Below, piece by piece: positions 44,089 to 56,277 of a stretch of DNA of 64,000 nucleotides. The stretch is from NCBI GenBank assembly GCA_963930755.1, contig OZ005736.1, forward strand, positions 54,540,757 through 54,604,756, given 5' to 3'. The notes below the pieces were generated by a model. It did no database searches, was not told where the DNA came from, and saw only the letters and a list, made by a program, of their open reading frames with translations. Every line of letters starts with the position of its first letter. Position 1 is the stretch's first letter. Source of the stretch: Eudasyphora cyanicolor. Taxonomy: Eukaryota > Arthropoda > Insecta > Diptera > Muscidae. The translations under genes and the position numbers were made by a program.

Positions 44089-44254
44089 TTTTATGTATTT
44101 GTATAGACAGCAATTCACTGCGGTACAAACTATTATGGTTTTGAGCAACTATCCTCTGTTTAAACCATCCTTTTTGTTTAAGTAAATTATTAAAAAAAAA
44201 CGAACGCTGCAATTTTAAGGCCAAACTCTTCACCTGAAAAATGCTTAAAATAAG

Positions 44255-44640
44255 TCTACACGGGAACTACAACAAAATAAAAATTTATTTGTATACATTT
44301 CATTGAGATGAATTTTTGCCAAAATAGAATACAAACTGCATAGTTCATCCAAATTTCTTAAGATAAACACCACGTTTATGGCTTAAATAAGCCTTTTTGG
44401 GAGGAACATCTGTAGGTGGACTATAACAAAATATGAATTGATTTAAAAAAAATTTTATTGCGACGAATTATTGTCTTAATTAAATACAAACTGCTTAGAA
44501 AATATAGTATTTATGGCTTAATTACGTATATTTTAGAGCGACCTCTATAGGGTGACTATAATAAAATATTATTTTGTAAAATTTTTGCTGTGATGAATTC
44601 TTGTCAAATTAGAATACACACTGCAAAGTTTCAGCTAAAT
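44255..44640. repeat. Degenerate tandem repeat, period about 140-150 bp
   Basis: Three units share ACTATAACAAAATA, GATGAATT.TTG and AATACAAACTGC blocks, with landmarks near 44,268, 44,421 and 44,559. It abuts the family C copy and may be its internal array. Confidence 0.6.
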
Positions 44641-44644
44641 TGCT

Positions 44645-44920
44645 ATAAACATTGACCGATATGACCCATTTGCAATCCCAAACAACCTGCAACTATAAGA
44701 AATATTTCTATCAAATTTGATCAACCTAGCTCTATTTATACGGACTGTAGCGTGGTTACAACAGACGGATGGACGGACATGGCTAAATCGTCTTAGAATT
44801 TTACGACGATTAGGAATATACTCGTATATATTTTACGGGGTCTCAGATCAACATTTAGTGGTTTTACAAATGGAGTGACAAAATGAATACATATACCCCC
44901 ATCCTATGGTGGAGGGTATA
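44645..44920 (-). mobile_element. INE-1-like family C, copy 5
   Basis: Reverse orientation, from GACCGATATGACCCATTTGC to TATGGTGGAGGGTAT. It includes CGGACATGGCTAAATCGTC and the reduced GTCC stretch (GGATGGACGG). Confidence 0.8.
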
Positions 44921-45060
44921 AAAATGGGCGTAATTGACACGCCCCTTTTGTACCTCCCACACAAATGGAGCATTTTCCACCAAAAGTTTACAGCTTATAA
45001 CTTTAATTAATAAAGTAATTAAATTCAATTTAAATTGATAACACTGTGCTAGTTCAAAAG
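44921..45060 (+). mobile_element. INE-1-like family A internal fragment, copy 12
   Basis: ATGGGCGTAATTGACACGCC, CCTCCCACACAAATGGAGCA, AAAGTTTACAGCTTATAACT. One unit only. Confidence 0.65.
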
Positions 45061-45959
45061 AGTAACAGAAAGGAGACCCTATGGATAGACCTATTTCGAC
45101 CATGCTGAATCCAGTGGCATTAGCGGTTTTTCTAGGTTAGCTCTTGTCTTCGCGATATTCGACCACAAAGTTTGTTGGGAAACCAGATAGGTTAGTTATC
45201 TCGGTTCCTCAAGATTTCCTAGGAAATATTGCAAATTATTTTTGCACTTGCGAAAAATTTCACTTTCAGGAGCACTGATTGTCAATTATTCATATATGGA
45301 ATACGTCCTACTTAGACCACGGAATACGTCCTATTTATGCATATGCTAAAAATATTTTGCGATATTTTTCCCATGGTCAGTTTGTAAGTAGAGTTAGGTT
45401 AGGTTATGTTAAGGACGCGCAGTACGCCACCTATGGTAGCGTGTACCACTTCAACTCGGAGACAATCTGGTACATTGTGTCATGTCAGTTTAGAAAATAA
45501 AAAGGTGAAGAGAAATATAAGAAAATGGGGCACAGGTTAATTAGAGTTAATGGTTACCTAGATTGTAGCACATGTTTTGGACCTAACTGCCAAATTTCAG
45601 TTTAAAGTCCAAGAGAAAATAGCAATTTTCTAAACACACTCGGAAAATGGAGTCTGTAATATATCGCGAAAAAAATGAAATACGACGTAAACTTTTTACC
45701 AAAAAATTACGGTTTTAAAAAATATAAGTTCATATGGTCATAAATTTTGTCTTATTGGTCATATCGGAACGAATTTGATCATATAGCTAATTCTGTTGTC
45801 AATTCTTAAAAGTTAATGTAAAAGAAATCGTTATTATACACAAAATACTATGACAGGGTCATGTATCAATCTTCAATTGCAGATATCTCGGTAACAATAC
45901 GATATAAATCTTGGGTGTTAGCCTTAAGGGCCTCATAAGAAAAATAAATCTGGTCAAAT
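45061..45959. other. Unassigned sequence
   Basis: No gene recognised. GTTAGGTTAGGTTATGTTA at 45,391 is a short GGTTA run of a kind common in fly repeats. Confidence 0.45.
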
Positions 45960-46176
45960 CAACCAGTTCACACTACTTCCACGTGAGATAATCATGCTCT
46001 CAAATCGTGCAGAATATTCTATGTTGCATGAACTGTGTCGCACGTAGTGCGGTCTTGTTGAAACCATATGTAGTCGGTGTCCATATTATGTATTCAGGCC
46101 AAAATAAGTTAATCATAAATAAGGAAATCATCGACTTACATAGAGCCCGCGGGTGACGATGACCAACATCATTATT
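45960..46176 (-). pseudogene. Tc1/mariner-type transposase relic, C-terminal part
   Basis: Minus-strand fragments read SMISLFMINLFWPE and, in another frame, MDTDYIWFQQDRTTCDT, the second catalytic Asp region. Stops follow at once. The N-terminal half of the same relic lies beyond the INE-1-like copy at 47,334-47,530. Confidence 0.7.
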
Positions 46177-46180
46177 AAAA

Positions 46181-47330
46181 CCAGTAAGGAAAGGCAGAAA
46201 TTCGGGAGGGGCCGACTATATTATACCCAACACCTCCCTAACAATGCGATAAGGGTCATTGCGATAATAATTTGGAATAATTGGTAAATGGGTAAGAACA
46301 TATATATGTGGATATATCTAATTCTGAACCGATAATCGCTAAATTAAGCAATATTCGTTCCTAAATTGAGAAATATCTTTCTGGAGAATTTTGTAATGAT
46401 CGGAAGTAAAGTACAACTTCTATAGCGCTTTGTAACCAAATCAGGAGTAACATATATATGAATATAATATATATATATCTGAATTGATTTTCCCTCAATA
46501 CTCATTCATGTAAAATAGAGACCTCTTTCTTTCGTACTGATCGGATAAAAATACAGTCTCTACAGCGCTTAGGCTAACATATATAAAGGCGCTATATCTA
46601 AATCTTAACCGATATACTCCGAATTTGGCAGTATTCCTTTATGTAATAAGAAACCTCTTTCTGCCGAATTTCGCTGTCATCGGATATAAAATACAGTTTC
46701 TACAGCGCTTGAATTTCAAATCGGGGGCAACATATATATGGGGGCTATATCTAAATCTGAACCTATTTTCTCCGAAATTGGCAGTATTCCTTCATGTAAT
46801 AAGAAACCTCTTTCTGCCGAATTTCGTACTAATCGGATATAAAATACAGTTTCTACAGCGCTTACATCTCATATCGGTGGTAACATATATATGGGGGCTA
46901 TATCTAAATCTGAACCGATTTCCCCCAAATATTGTACTGTCTTTAAGTGTATCACGAGACTACTCTCTGTCAATTTGTGTACAAATCGGTTCAAAAATGT
47001 TGTTTATACAGTGCATATGTATATGCCAATTCGGAGCTATATGTAAATTGGAGCTATATGTAAATCCTTACCGATTTTAACCAAATTTAGTAGGGATCGT
47101 CCTTGGGTCTAAAGAAAGATATATGCAAAAATTCGTTGAGATTGGACCATAATTGCGACCTGTACTTTGATCACAAAAATACATGGACGGACGGATGGAG
47201 AGACAGGTGGGGCTAAATCGATAAATAATAAATAAATAAACTATGGGCCTATCTTTTGTCGTTTTGGGTGTTACAAACAAAAATGCAGAAAGTCATAATA
47301 CCCTACACCCACAGTGTGGTGTAGGGTATA
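46181..47330 (-). mobile_element. INE-1-like element, family B, copy d, inserted in a transposase relic
   Basis: CCAGTAAGGAAAGGCAGAAA with hairpin to CCACAGTGTGGTGTAGGGTA. About six tandem units with the 153-bp landmark GGGGGCTATATCTAAATCTG. The GTCY array has shrunk to ATGGACGGACGGATGG. The 151-codon frame at 46,625-47,080 is the repeat unit, not a gene. Confidence 0.88.
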
Positions 47331-47333
47331 AAC

Positions 47334-47530
47334 AACATGGATCAATGACGACGTCAGTACAAAATCGCCAATAAACGGTGTCTTCTTCGTTCCAAATTCG
47401 ACAATTTTGTTTGTTGACATACCTATTAATTAAGGAATGATCCTCATCGCTAAAGATAAAGTGCTGTTTGTAAGACCGTTTATATAAAAGCGCTAACCAA
47501 TCGAAACGCTTGTATGTATTGCTGTATGAA
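47334..47530 (-). pseudogene. Tc1/mariner-type transposase relic, N-terminal part
   Basis: The minus strand reads QHFIFSDEDHSLINRYVNKQ and then NCRIWNEED. This is the first catalytic Asp region (SDEAHF in relatives). It ends at a family B INE-1-like copy on each side. Confidence 0.75.
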
Positions 47531-48490
47531 GACTACACCACACTGTGGTCCAGGGTATTATGAGTTTGTGAATTTTGTTTGTAACACCCAGAAGAAGAAG
47601 AGAAGGTCCCATCGTTCATTATAACGATAGACTTGGAATCACTTCGTGAGTCGATTTGACCATATCCGTCTGTCGGTCCGCCCTTCTGTAGATGTATCGT
47701 TGTAATCAAAATGCAGGTCGTACTTATGGTCCGATTGTGATGAAATTTAGAACAATGCTCTTTTTTAGCCCAAGGACGATTCATATTGAATTCGGTCAAA
47801 ATTGGTTCAGATTACATATGCTCCCATATATATGTACCTCCGATTTTAAATATATGAATTGTATAAGCCGATTTTTTAACCGATCTGAATTACAATTGAC
47901 ACAAAGAGGTATATTGGTACACTTAGAGAGTTCAAACTTGAACGAACACGGCTAAATTCGGGGAAAATCGGCTCAGATTTAGATATAGGCCCTGTATTAG
48001 GGCGGGCGATTTAAAAATCGCCCACTGCTCAGTGAAAATCGTATTCTAGGGATCAAAATAAGAAACTTTGCCGAAGGAACCATACCTCTAAAACGAATTC
48101 TGATGTCCCGGAAAAAATCCCACTTTGACCCATTTAGAGTGCTCCAATCGAGTCCAAATGTATGGAACCACCAGGGGGTTCCAGTGGGTGTGCCACTGGC
48201 ATGGGTGGGTCGGGCCTCCAAAGTTAGTGGGGGTCGGTCATACATTTGGACTCGATTGGAGCACTCCAAATGGGTCAAAGTGGGATTTTTCAAAATTTGC
48301 CCCTACCCAAAAGTTCGACCCAAATTCCGGGACATCAGAATTCGTTTTAGAGGTATGGTTCCTTCGGCAAAGTTTCTTATTATATATATGTTCCTGCAGA
48401 TTTTGTAGTTAAGCTCTATTGAAACTATATTTTACCACTGAACTTTGTATAATTTGGCAGAAACCAGGTTTTTGATCCAAGTAGATGAAC
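47531..48490 (+). mobile_element. INE-1-like element, family B, copy e, holding a fold-back
   Basis: CACCACACTGTGGTCCAGGG start, reduced GTCY stretch (47,667-47,690), first tandem units, then an inserted fold-back (47,996-48,385), then ATATATATGTTCCTGCAGAT and a decayed final unit. The 3' hairpin is missing. Confidence 0.78.
47996..48385. repeat. GC-rich fold-back inserted in INE-1-like copy e
   Basis: Arms about 48,056-48,165 and 48,239-48,382 are reverse complements (GGACTCGATTGGAGCACTCC, CTAAAACGAATTCTGATGTC and complements). The right arm has about 40 extra bases (TTTGCCCCTACCCAAAAGTT...). The loop holds GGGTTCCAGTGGGTGTGCCA. A second small palindrome, GGGCGATTTTTAAATCGCCC-like, lies at 48,004-48,025. 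Confidence 0.85.
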
Positions 48491-48559
48491 ATCTATTTGA
48501 TTACACTATGCAACAAAATTGTTGTCCAAGGGATGTGGATAACAGTTTCTGGTGCAACT

Positions 48560-48920
48560 AGGTGTCACAAACACGAAAAAATATTAAAAACATTTGTTAT
48601 GGTAAATTTTTTTTAACAATTTTTTTTTAAATTCCAGCTTTCATGGAAAGTACATTCAGTATTTGGAATATAAGCCTGATTGAGCCGTGTTATGCCTCAA
48701 ATTAAAGGGAATTATAAGGGCTACATATGCTGCAAATATTGCTTTCACGTTGAAGCTAAAACCATAAAAAATAGAAAAAAAATCGAAAAAATTATTTTAT
48801 CACATTTTTAAAAAACCAGCATGCTAACGAAGAAAAAACAGCCCATTTGAAAAAATCTATGGATAGCTGTAAAAGTTATGAGCCATATTATAAATGTTAG
48901 GGAAATTCAAAAAAATCTTG
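48560..48920 (+). repeat. Dispersed repeat K, copy 2
   Basis: Diverged relative of 60,830-61,245: CATTTGTTATGGTAAATTTT, TTTGGAATATAAGCCTGATT, ACCATAAAAAATAGAAAAAA, GCTAACGAAGAAAAAACAGC. Not attached to a gene-family remnant here. Confidence 0.55.
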
Positions 48921-49180
48921 TTTTATATTTTTTCGTTTTTAAATGATGTTTTTGCGTATATTGAATTCGCCATATGTGAGAGAGACATATAAGAGACATT
49001 ACACTTGCATTTTATTTTATGAGGATTGATGTCAGACATTATAAAATTATAGAGAGGACAAGGTTTTATGGCCGTTCGTAACCTCCCATAAAACATGATA
49101 TGCAATGTGAGAGCTATATTGGATGAGAATCGCTCAGATAGAGGGTAATTCAACAATATTTGTGGTTTTTTAATTATGAG
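48921..49180. other. Unassigned sequence
   Basis: Nothing recognised. Confidence 0.4.
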
Positions 49181-49247
49181 GTTTTTATTCAGTTACGCCT
49201 TTTAGGGGCATGGACATCCCAGTCGTATATACATGTAGTAAAATTAT

Positions 49248-50261
49248 ATGTACGCAGACACAATGGATGTCTACTTTCTTGTCTACCTTAAAGAGATAAG
49301 ACGATTTTCTGAAAAATATTACAAAGTTGTATTTCGAAGTATGAGTAAAAGCCAAAGAACTTTTCAATGTGTAAATGATCTCGACAATTTCAGCTACATC
49401 TGTCGAAAATATGTAATTAAAAAAATCGACGTGCGTTTAGTAAAATAACAGAAGAAATATATGTGTAATATTTTGCTATATGAGTTAAGAATATAAACGA
49501 ACCGTGGACACCTAGTATTTTGTGTAATTCGTAAATCTTACTCGATGGACTAATGGAAGAATGCGGTAAGTACTTTAAAATTAATGTATTTCAATGTTTT
49601 GTGGAATAAAACGTTTTAATTTTAGACTTCACGTGCAATTTGAAATGCCAATGATTTGGAGAAACCATTCATTCACGATACGGACTGCTATTTTTGTCTA
49701 TGTTAATAGATTGGAGTAGGAAGTGTCCAAATATAGCTAACAGCCTAATAACGGAAACATCATCAAGTTCAACTGTGTACTCAACTCTGAGCGATTCAAG
49801 TTTGAGTCAGAAGGCATCGCTTTTACCTCAGTTTCAACTCATTGATCTAGTGAGAGTTTTGGAACTGACCAAAAAATCGAAGAAGAAGTTTTTGATGGGC
49901 CTAAAATAAGGAAACTGACGAAAGATGTGAAATTCGAATCATATTTGACGTCGGATGAAATTGCAGCATACAGGTCGTTTAAGCTTGTAGTAACTTATTT
50001 TTCGCTTTATGTATTCCAACAGATGTAAATATGTCCCTCAAAATTAATTTCTTGCATTCACATTTAAACTTTTCCCCCGAGAATCTTGGCGACGTTAGTT
50101 GCGAACATGGTGAAAGGTTTCACCAAGAATTGAAGTCCATCGAGCGGCGTTACCAAGGGCACTGGGATGAAAGAATGATGGGATATTATATTTGGTGCCT
50201 CACTAGAGAAACCGATTCCGAAATCTATAAACGTCAACAAAGAACTCACAATTACTTCTAA
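49248..50261 (+). pseudogene. Multicopy arthropod gene family, degenerate copy 1
   Basis: The conserved C-terminal block reads KINFLHSHLNFSPENLGDVS then EHGERFHQELKSIERRYQGH. From memory this matches a family of large uncharacterised proteins present in many arthropod genomes. Upstream are the Cys region (NFSYICRKYVIKK, 49,390), a 60-bp-class intron still present as DNA (GCGGTAAGTAC... to TTTTAG at about 49,565-49,625), QFEMPMIW-like sequence, a Ser-rich stretch and GPKIRKLTKDVKFESYL. Deletions and frameshifts separate all blocks, so no protein can be made. The function of the family is unknown to me. Confidence 0.7.
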
Positions 50262-50274
50262 TGAAACTTGTTTA

Positions 50275-50935
50275 TGTAAATAAACTCAAATGTAGATAAT
50301 ATAAATAAAAATAATATATAAAATCGCTATTTAAACTGAAATTAAAAAAAAAGATTTTTTGAAATGCTCTTACCTCTACTAAAAGGACTACAATTTCTAC
50401 ATTTATCCATATATTTTTTTCAAACAGGCATTTTTTCTTCGATACAAACTTTTAAAAAATATAATAAAATATTTTTTTTGAGATTTTTTTTTTATTTTTT
50501 TTTTTTTTTTAATCTACTTTTTCCAATTTGTTTAATGACTGTAACCACTGTTTCTAAGTGAAAGGATATTTCCAACATTGGTAGCCCACATTAATAGCTT
50601 CAATTTAACGTATAAGTCGACCTGATCGGGCATATACTCCAAATATTATAATGCAAATACTAAGGGTACCTTCGACGACAATATCATTTTTAATAAAAAA
50701 ATGTATCCATAAAATAATTAATGGTTTTGATTTATATAAAAATATGCCACAATCTTTACAAAAAAAAATTAGGTCTAGGACACAAAAAAAAATTGTTTGT
50801 TGCATAGTGTTATGTATAGTTTCATCTGTTTGTTCCTTCGGATTCTTGTTCCATGAAAGAATACTGCGCGCTTCAGATCTAGTTTATAATGACAAAATGT
50901 TCAACTTCTCCTTGGAATAAGCCTTGATGAGAAGT
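50275..50935 (-). repeat. Downstream segment shared with the 61-kb copy (repeat K, inverted)
   Basis: 50,520-50,690 (CCACTGTTTCTAAGTGAAAG, TCGACCTGATCGGGCATATA) is the reverse complement of 60,895-61,035. The repeated unit therefore covers gene remnant plus about 0.6 kb of flank. Confidence 0.7.
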
Positions 50936-51017
50936 TGGAGCTAAGTACCTTGTTAACAGAAATGAAACCAATTATTCCAACTTATTATTTCAAAACCCTT
51001 TTCCACATTATTAGCGC

Positions 51018-51069
51018 GCTGTAGGGTATTACATAGTCGGCCCGACCGACTTTATGGTTTCCTTACTGA
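51018..51069 (+). mobile_element. INE-1-like family B 3' end fragment
   Basis: TGTAGGGTATTACATAGTCG with hairpin AGTCGG-CCCGA-CCGACT and TTTCCTTACTG. Confidence 0.7.
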
Positions 51070-51955
51070 TTTAAATCGAAGACCGATCACTGTGTGTAAT
51101 GGAGGTAAAACTACGTGACAGTTTTTTTTACCAAATGTATCTGAAACCTAAACTGCGTCCGAATATGCTTTTTATGTAGTGAGTTTTTTTTTACAAAATT
51201 CTATTTTCCTAATATTTATAGCGTTCGGTTTTCAAATTCTGCGTATTTACATCCTTTGGGTTTTTGATTTGATAAAAAGCGAAAATTGGGTGAACTCACT
51301 AAATCTTCTTTAGCTTTGTCATTTTTGCACCAATCTGGGTCTTGTTGGGCGCAAAATGTGCGTATTAAAATAAACTAATGTCCTATGTAATAAAAAATGT
51401 GAATCATTAATTTTTTGGATTTAAAAAGAAATGAAAAGAGCTAAATTGCAAAAAATCATAATATTTTTCATGAAGTTTAAATTTTGTCCAATGTAAGTCT
51501 GTCAGTTCTTGGCCAATTTTTACAAACTATTCATGGTTATTTCCGTATTTTTTTGGAGTATCTCGTAAACTTTTTACATAAAGACCTGTTTTTGTAACTT
51601 AAAAATTTGCTTTCCTTCACCTGCAAGACGACAAACAGCTGATTTGGGTTTAACTTACTACCATCACAACGACAAGTTGCACGATAATGAACTTGTACGA
51701 AAACGAAAGCGAAAGCATTTTAATGTAAAATTTGGTTTCTCTATCTCTCTTTGCTGTCATCTGGGCGAACAAGTCATCGATCTGACAAGTCACTTTATTT
51801 TATTTGTCGACTGATAGGAACAATGACAAAAAACGTTATAAAAGCAAAAATAACTAGATATTAATATAATTACGGTAAAAACAATTAAATAATAATAAAA
51901 CTGTATACATATGTATACATATTTAGGCATAAAGAAGTATACATTAGCAGCTCGC
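51070..51955. other. Unassigned sequence
   Basis: No gene recognised. 51,620-51,790 is less AT-rich and mixed in composition (ACAGCTGATTTGGG, GAAAACGAAAGCGAAAGC, CTATCTCTCTTTGCTG) and could be unique host DNA, but shows no ORF or promoter I can support. Confidence 0.4.
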
Positions 51956-51959
51956 TAAG

Positions 51960-52565
51960 ATGAAAAAGAAATTTTATTGTCCATTCAGACAGGGGGATCC
52001 ACGAATACTATAGTTCCCATCTATTCCCAGGATGGGGACTGGACAGCTGGGATCACTGTTCACCAGTCCTAGATTTTCTGGAGTCTAACTGGTAGTATCT
52101 TCGGCTACGCAGTGTGACCAGAGCACTTAATCTGGTACCACGGGAGTCAGGAAAGCCCTCGGGACTCAGGTTCCGGCCTGACTATTGGTGAGGACCCTAT
52201 TGGGTGCAACGTCGTGGCTGTGGTTGAAACCAAAATCGCTGGGAGAGAATATTCTCGGATGTGGAGTTGCAAACCAACCGGGAGCCATGACCCTTAGAAT
52301 GGTAGGAGTTTTAGATGGGCTCCGCTCATAACCAAGGAGGAGGGAAAAAGTGTGCAGAAACACGGAATTGTTTGGTACTCATGCACATTGTGCGTGGGGG
52401 CGTTGGTCGACGCATGTATTCACCCGGGTGTTTAGAGCATGGTGCGGTTAGGCCTAACGGCAGGAATCCACCTAAATCCAAAATGCCATCTGTCCATCCA
52501 GACATGTTGATACGGATGAAATCGGTGCATATTGTGCTCCGATATTTACAAAATACTAGCACACG
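51960..52565. other. GC-rich island of unknown origin
   Basis: About 600 bp clearly richer in G+C than its surroundings (GGGACTGGACAGCTGGGATC, GGTTCCGGCCTGACTATTGG, GGTCGACGCATGTATTCACC). The 84-codon plus frame (52,315-52,569) and the 65-codon minus frame have no motif I know. It may be the untranslated part of a LINE or another mobile element. Edges are not defined. Confidence 0.4.
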
Positions 52566-52679
52566 GTAAGGAAAAAAAATTAAAAATTCAATTGCAGATA
52601 TCTCGGTAACTACACGAGATAATTTTTAGGTGTAAAAGTTTTTTTGTAGACCTGAGTTAGTAGTAGAATACACACAAAA

Positions 52680-54375
52680 TAAATTTTATTAATCGGAAGA
52701 GAAACACGAACATTTTCTTCACCCGATGTGGCCAAATTTGAGGCCCTCTAACTCGCTATCTAAAAATGATAGCGAGATCTGGTTTTAAATATTTGTAATT
52801 TTTATAAACATTTTATCCAAACATAAACTACATAGGTCGATATTAAATATTCTGACCCATGTCCACAATTACATATGTGCTTATTCTGGCTTTACAAAAT
52901 TTGTAGGGCATCCTACAGTAAGCTCCGTCCCACTTTAGCTTTCATTTGTTTTTATACCCCACACCACACTGTGGTCTAGGGAAGTATGAGTTTGTTTGTA
53001 AAGTTTCCCAAAAGTAGAAGACGTCCATCGCTTGTTATAGCAATCGACTTGGAATCACTTCCTGTGTCGTTTAACCATGTCCGTCTGTATATGTATCCTT
53101 GTAATCAAATTGCGGGTCTTTATTATAGTCCGACAGCGCATATTGGGCTAAAATGAAAAAAAAAATGGACATACATAATTCTGCCATTTCAAAACCACTT
53201 ATCGTATGGCGATAAAATTTTAGCTGTGCATACAAGATGTGTTAGAGAGTTTAAGTTCGGAACTTGGGCCCCCTATCTCATACAGGGGCGGAGCTACAGG
53301 GCCCTAAAGTAGACCACCTCGGGTATACAAAATTTTCATCGGCTTCTAACTTTTGAATGGAGTGCCCCGTTTTAGTGGTTTTTTTTCTGTGGATACTCCT
53401 AGGCCAGACCTACAACAAAGGACGATATCTTGAAAAGTTTCCGAGATATGTGGATTTTAAATTTGAATTTTTCATTTTTTCGCCGACTTTGCCTTGGAGT
53501 TTATTCAATATCTCAGTCATAAGTTTACCGATTTTTTCGCGTGTTTTTATGGATTGTCAATAAAATTTGCAATATCATGAAAAAAATAATCGATAAGATA
53601 TGTAAAGAAATAAGAAAGTTATTGCATATAATCAATTTTGAAAAAATTTAATTTTTGGAGATTTTTTGGCGAAAAAGTCCAATTCGTATTTAGGTCTTGT
53701 AGAAAAAGTTTGTTATACAAAGTATATCAAATGTATACTCATTTTAAAGGAGACGTTTCATAGAATATGTTAAAGAAAATCCGAAGCCAAAATAAGTTTT
53801 ATTAATCGGAAGAGAAACACGAACATTTTCTTCACCCGATGGTGCCAAATTTGAGGCTCTCTAACTCGCTATCTAAAAATGATAGCGAGATCTGGTTTTA
53901 AATATTTGTAATTTTTATAAACATTTTATACAAACATAAACTACATAGGTCGATATTAAATATTCTGACCCATGTCCACAATTACATATGTGCTTATTCT
54001 GGCTTTACAAAATTTGTAGGGCATCCTACAGTAAGCTCCGTCCCAATTTAGCTTTCATTTGTCTTTATACCCCACACCACACTGTGGTCTAGGGAAGTAT
54101 GTGTTTGTTTGTAAAGTTTCCCAAAAGTAGAAGACGTCCATCGCTTGTTATAGCAATCGACTTGGAATCACTTCCTGTGTCGTTTAACCATGTCCGTCTG
54201 TATACGTATCCTTGTAATCAAATTGCGGGTCTTTATTATAGTCCGACAGCGCACATTGGGCTAAAATGAAAAAAAAAATGGATATACATAATTCTGCCAT
54301 TTCAAAACCACTTATCGTATGGCGATAAAATTTTAGCTGTGCATACAAGAGGTGTTAGAGAGTTTAAGTTCGGAA
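52680..54375 (+). repeat. 1,112-bp tandem repeat, about 1.5 copies (X-Y-X)
   Basis: Segment X (about 52,680-53,253) recurs nearly unchanged at 53,792-54,375. TTTTATTAATCGGAAGAGAA starts at 52,685 and 53,797, a period of 1,112 bp. Segment Y (53,254-53,791) lies between. X contains a short decayed INE-1-like piece (CACCACACTGTGGTCTAGGG, AACCATGTCCGTCTGTAT). No coding content recognised. Confidence 0.9.
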
Positions 54376-55500
54376 TATTTTTTTATTTGGAAATAATATT
54401 TCCAAATCAATGTTTAACTTGTATTTAAGCATTTTGGCAATTTTAGAAATTTAAAGTTTAATTTTTTTAGAAATTGTATATGTTTGAAAATTTTAAATCG
54501 TATAATATTGGGTTACGACAAATAGCATTGATGGATTGACAATTGAACTATTTAAAAATTAAAAATTAGTGCCGTAAAACAAAATAAAATTCAGCTTACG
54601 ACAATTTTTACCTATAAAGTATAACACAAAATCTAGGAAAAAATAAAATTAAAAATTTGCCAAAGTCAACAAAGTTTTAACATTTTTTTAAATATAACGT
54701 ATTTGGATAAATGCTTAAACAAAGTCATTGTTTGTTTGTAAACACATATTTTATTTGTGACAGTAAGTTCGCAAATATATTTTGTTGTAATATATTAATA
54801 TATGCGTTCCAAACAAAATTTCTTGATTTTCAAATAAAATATATTTGTTCAAAAATATGTAATATTTAAAAATGTTGGTTCCAAGATTATTTTCTTTGAA
54901 TTCAAACATATCAAAAATGGCGATTTTCCTATGTGTAGAAATAGTACCACAATACAATATTTTCTGAAAGGTAAATCTTACTAAATTTTATTATTGTTTG
55001 ATAAAAACATGTGATCTATAAGAAATCAGTGCATATTGACTGATATAATAACTAATAAGTACAAGAAGGTAGGAAAAATTAAAAAAAAAATTTTGCATAT
55101 AGACAGAAACGCAAATACGGCATAAAATTCTTAAAAATGTGTTGTTGTTATTTATTGTTGGTCTGTGCTTTTGTTATTCAGTCAGAATTTATTTTTTTAT
55201 ATTTCGATGAATTTTTTTTAAAGTTCTTTATTTTGTTATTAGAAATAATAATCAAAAGCAACATGTGGAAAATTTCTAATGGAAAATCCCTCAATTCCCA
55301 AAAAATATATCAAAATCCCCAAAAATGGGATTTTTACTTTTAGTCCTATATCTTTGATATGAAGAGCCGCGCTCGGGATTCCCTTTGCAGTCGATTTTTT
55401 TACACCCTAATACAAATTAATAAAAAGAAAAATCGATCAAACTTTTGAAATTTATGTAAAAAAAATGGTCCAAATCGGAGAAGGGTGGCAACCACACCAA
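54376..55500. other. Very AT-rich spacer in the X-Y complex
   Basis: No gene recognised. ORFs at 54,751-54,957 and 55,137-55,343 are low-complexity. Confidence 0.5.
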
Positions 55501-56150
55501 TTAAAATTTTGGCTTCGGATTTTCTCTAACATATTCCTTTAAAATGAGTATAAATTTGATAAACTTTGGGTAACAAACTTTTTCTACAAGACCTAAATAC
55601 GAATTGGACTTTTTTCGCCAAAAAATCTCCAAAAATTAATTTTTTTTTCAAAAATTTTACTTTATAGGGCTTTCTTATAAACTTTCTTATTACTTCACAT
55701 ATCTTATCGATTCTTTTTTTCATGATATTGTAAATTTTATCCATAAAAAAACACGCGAACAAAATCGATAAACTTTTGACTAAGATATTGGCTAAACTCC
55801 AAGGCAAAGTCGGCGAAAAAATGAAAAATTCAAATTTAAAATCCACATATCTCGGAAACTATTCATGATATCTTCAACCTATAAAATGTTTATTGTAGGT
55901 CTGCTCTAGGAGTATCCCCACTAGAACCGGACACTCCATTCAAAAGTTAGAAGCCGATGAAAATTTTGTATATCCGAGGTGGTCAACTTTAGGGCCCTGT
56001 AGCTCCGCCCCTGTATGAGATAGGGGGCCCAAGTTCCGAACTTAAACTCTCTAACACCTCTTGTATCCACACCTACAATTTCATCGCCATACGATAAGTG
56101 GTTTTGAAATGGCAGAATTATGTAAATTTTTTTCCATTTTAGCCCACTGT
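55501..56150 (-). repeat. Inverted copy of Y plus the end of X
   Basis: 55,501-56,040 is the reverse complement of Y with moderate divergence (GGATTTTCTCTAACATATTC, CCAAGGCAAAGTCGGCGAAA, GGGGCCCAAGTTCCGAACTT). 56,040-56,150 continues into the end of X (CATACGATAAGTGGTTTTGA). Confidence 0.85.
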
Positions 56151-56277
56151 GCAGCGCAGTGCACTTTTAAAATTGGTGAAAATCTGTTCAGACTACTTAA
56201 AAAAAAAACACAGAAAATTCAAATTGAGTGGGGAATGTTATTTATCATTTGAAAGAACATTCTTTGTGCATTTATTT

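Noticed and set aside
45391..45410. Telomere-like GGTTA repeat
   Set aside because: Only three short units, and dipteran telomeres are not of this type.
52680..54375. LTR retrotransposon with X as the LTRs
   Set aside because: X lacks TG...CA ends, there is no primer site and no coding sequence in Y, and Y recurs inverted with only part of X. A tandem duplication fits better.
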